Assembly (NCBI GenBank): GCA_021234155.1
Contig: JAJEKV010000001.1
Location: 26,711,189-26,775,188, forward strand
Direction of reading: 5' to 3'
Length of the DNA: 64,000 bases
DNA from: Isoetes taiwanensis
Taxonomy: Eukaryota; Streptophyta; Lycopodiopsida; Isoetales; Isoetaceae
Every line of letters begins with the position of its first letter. Within the stretch, counting starts at the first letter, position 1. Made by a program: the position numbers and the translations under genes. Of the stretch, positions 62,816-64,000 are shown piece after piece. The notes below the pieces were generated by a model that saw nothing but the letters and a program-made list of their open reading frames with translations, did not search any database and was not told where the DNA came from.

Positions 62816-64000
62816 CTTGCTTTTTTCATAAATAGCCCTTAGAACTGGTTGTTTTTTTTATTTGTATTGTCTGTAGGGTCACTTCTCTAACTTGATTTTA
62901 TCTCTTCTAGTCCACATCGCGTAATGTAAAGGAGTCATGGAAAGACCCTTTCGCTGAAGAAAGAGGACAAAAGAGGTTGGTGACATGCATTGGGCGTGCC
63001 GCTAAGCTCAAATTTCTATTATCTTCTGGTTGCTTTCGCGGCTTAAGACACCTCCCTAACCTTTTCCCAAAGAAGTGGTCCGTGGTGCTAAAACATATAA
63101 TAGTTGTGATAGCTCACCATCATGGTCTCTTCAACCACCTCGTGAAAATACAATGTAGTGAAATAATTTATGAATAAAAATTCAGGCGTAGGACCACTTT
63201 GTTTACAAATGAGATAGCATTTTCATTGGTTTTAGATGTGCGCTTTTACCTTCCCCAACTCGCTAACTAATGAAAATAGACCAAATTTTCCTTAACATTT
63301 TTTCACACATTAAAACGGCATCTTCTAAAGCAATAATGCGGTTTTAAAAGTTTCCCCGCCCTTTCGTAAAAAATAACAGGGTTCCAAAAAAAGTAGGAAT
63401 GGAATGAGACCCACTTTAATTAAATGCGACTTTTAGCCCGCTTTCTTGCATGTACATTGGCAGTGCTCCCCCGGCATCCATTGCCTCAACACCCCTGATG
63501 CCCCGACCGCTACAAGGCGGGATTACGATCGCAGTAGACCTATGCTTGGATGGTTGAGAATGATCCGAGGGACTATCATCGCAGCCTCCACACTTCGCCA
63601 GAAGAATCATCCAAATTACTCACCACCTCGCTTTCCGACAGCTTTGAAAGATGCTCTGGGAGAGGCCACTTATGGAGGACCTCTGGTGCTACCACCTTCC
63701 CGCAACAAATGGTTCAATGGTAAGTCTTGAGGCCAAATGCGTGACCAAAAGTCATGATCCCACCTTTCCCCACAGACAACAAATAAATATCGCTCCTTCC
63801 TCAAGAACAAGAAAGCCAGATACCTCGCAAAACACAAGCAATAGATGTTTTGTCTCCTGGATTGGCATCCCAGGACATTCTGGAGAAAGGTATTGAGCAA
63901 GGCCGCATGTTCCCCACGTGAACATCACCTCCTGAGCAATGGGTACAGATTTGCAAATGCCTTTTACGATTCACATGAGGGTCGTGAAACAAAGGCTCCA
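62816..64000. other. no gene recognised
   Basis: Several short frames (for example 63446-63730) without recognisable domains or repeat structure. Confidence 0.5.

Overview
This is a nuclear segment from a repeat-rich land plant. An intronless 980-codon PLS-class PPR gene, an intron-containing TMEM135-like gene, plant chromovirus and copia elements, a Helitron and several LINEs all point to a plant. The PPR style and the Penelope-like element suggest a seed-free plant such as a fern or lycophyte; that lineage is an inference. No prokaryotic, organellar, CRISPR or rRNA features were seen.

Layout. (1) 1-8386 and 20196-22783, minus strand: a decayed Ty3/gypsy chromovirus. Its 5' LTR lies at about 21285-22783, next to a tRNA-Met-type primer site and a leader. 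Two extra reading frames precede gag-pol. The first (6809-8047) ends in an unmistakable histone H3 fold with an ARKS-bearing tail. The pol ends in a chromodomain. (2) 8387-20195: a complete intron-containing Penelope-like retroelement (PLE) nested in the leader of the chromovirus. It has about 1.95 kb direct repeats at both ends, an unknown ORF1 with a Gly/Arg-rich first exon, a YMDD reverse transcriptase without a visible GIY-YIG domain, and a 668-bp direct duplication of the chromovirus flanking it. A 3.3 kb GC-rich LINE sits in its first intron. (3) 22850-23400: LINE remnant. (4) 24254-27468: eight-exon TMEM135-like membrane-protein gene, apparently intact. (5) 30315-36403: a frameshifted Helitron with tandem N-terminal repeats, HUH Rep and Pif1 helicase pieces, followed by three tRNA-like repeat units and a GC-rich hairpin. 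(6) 37855-49414: copia remains. One LTR is inverted. The plus-strand polyprotein is split at 40212/46552 by 6.3 kb carrying a PPR pseudogene, a seven-exon relic of the ubiquitin-shuttle protease DDI1 and a LINE 3' end. (7) 49590-51075: LINE. (8) 51870-54812: intact PPR gene. (9) 55273-60335: LINE fragments in both orientations between a pyrimidine tract and a purine tract. (10) 60336-64000: mostly unrecognised sequence with palindromic CTCGACTCGCGAGTCGAG-type repeats.

Only two host genes look functional: TMEM135-like and PPR. The rest is layered mobile DNA. The two most interesting items are the histone H3-fold protein encoded inside a chromodomain retrotransposon and the structure of the nested PLE. 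All family assignments rest on motif reading by eye; no database search was possible.
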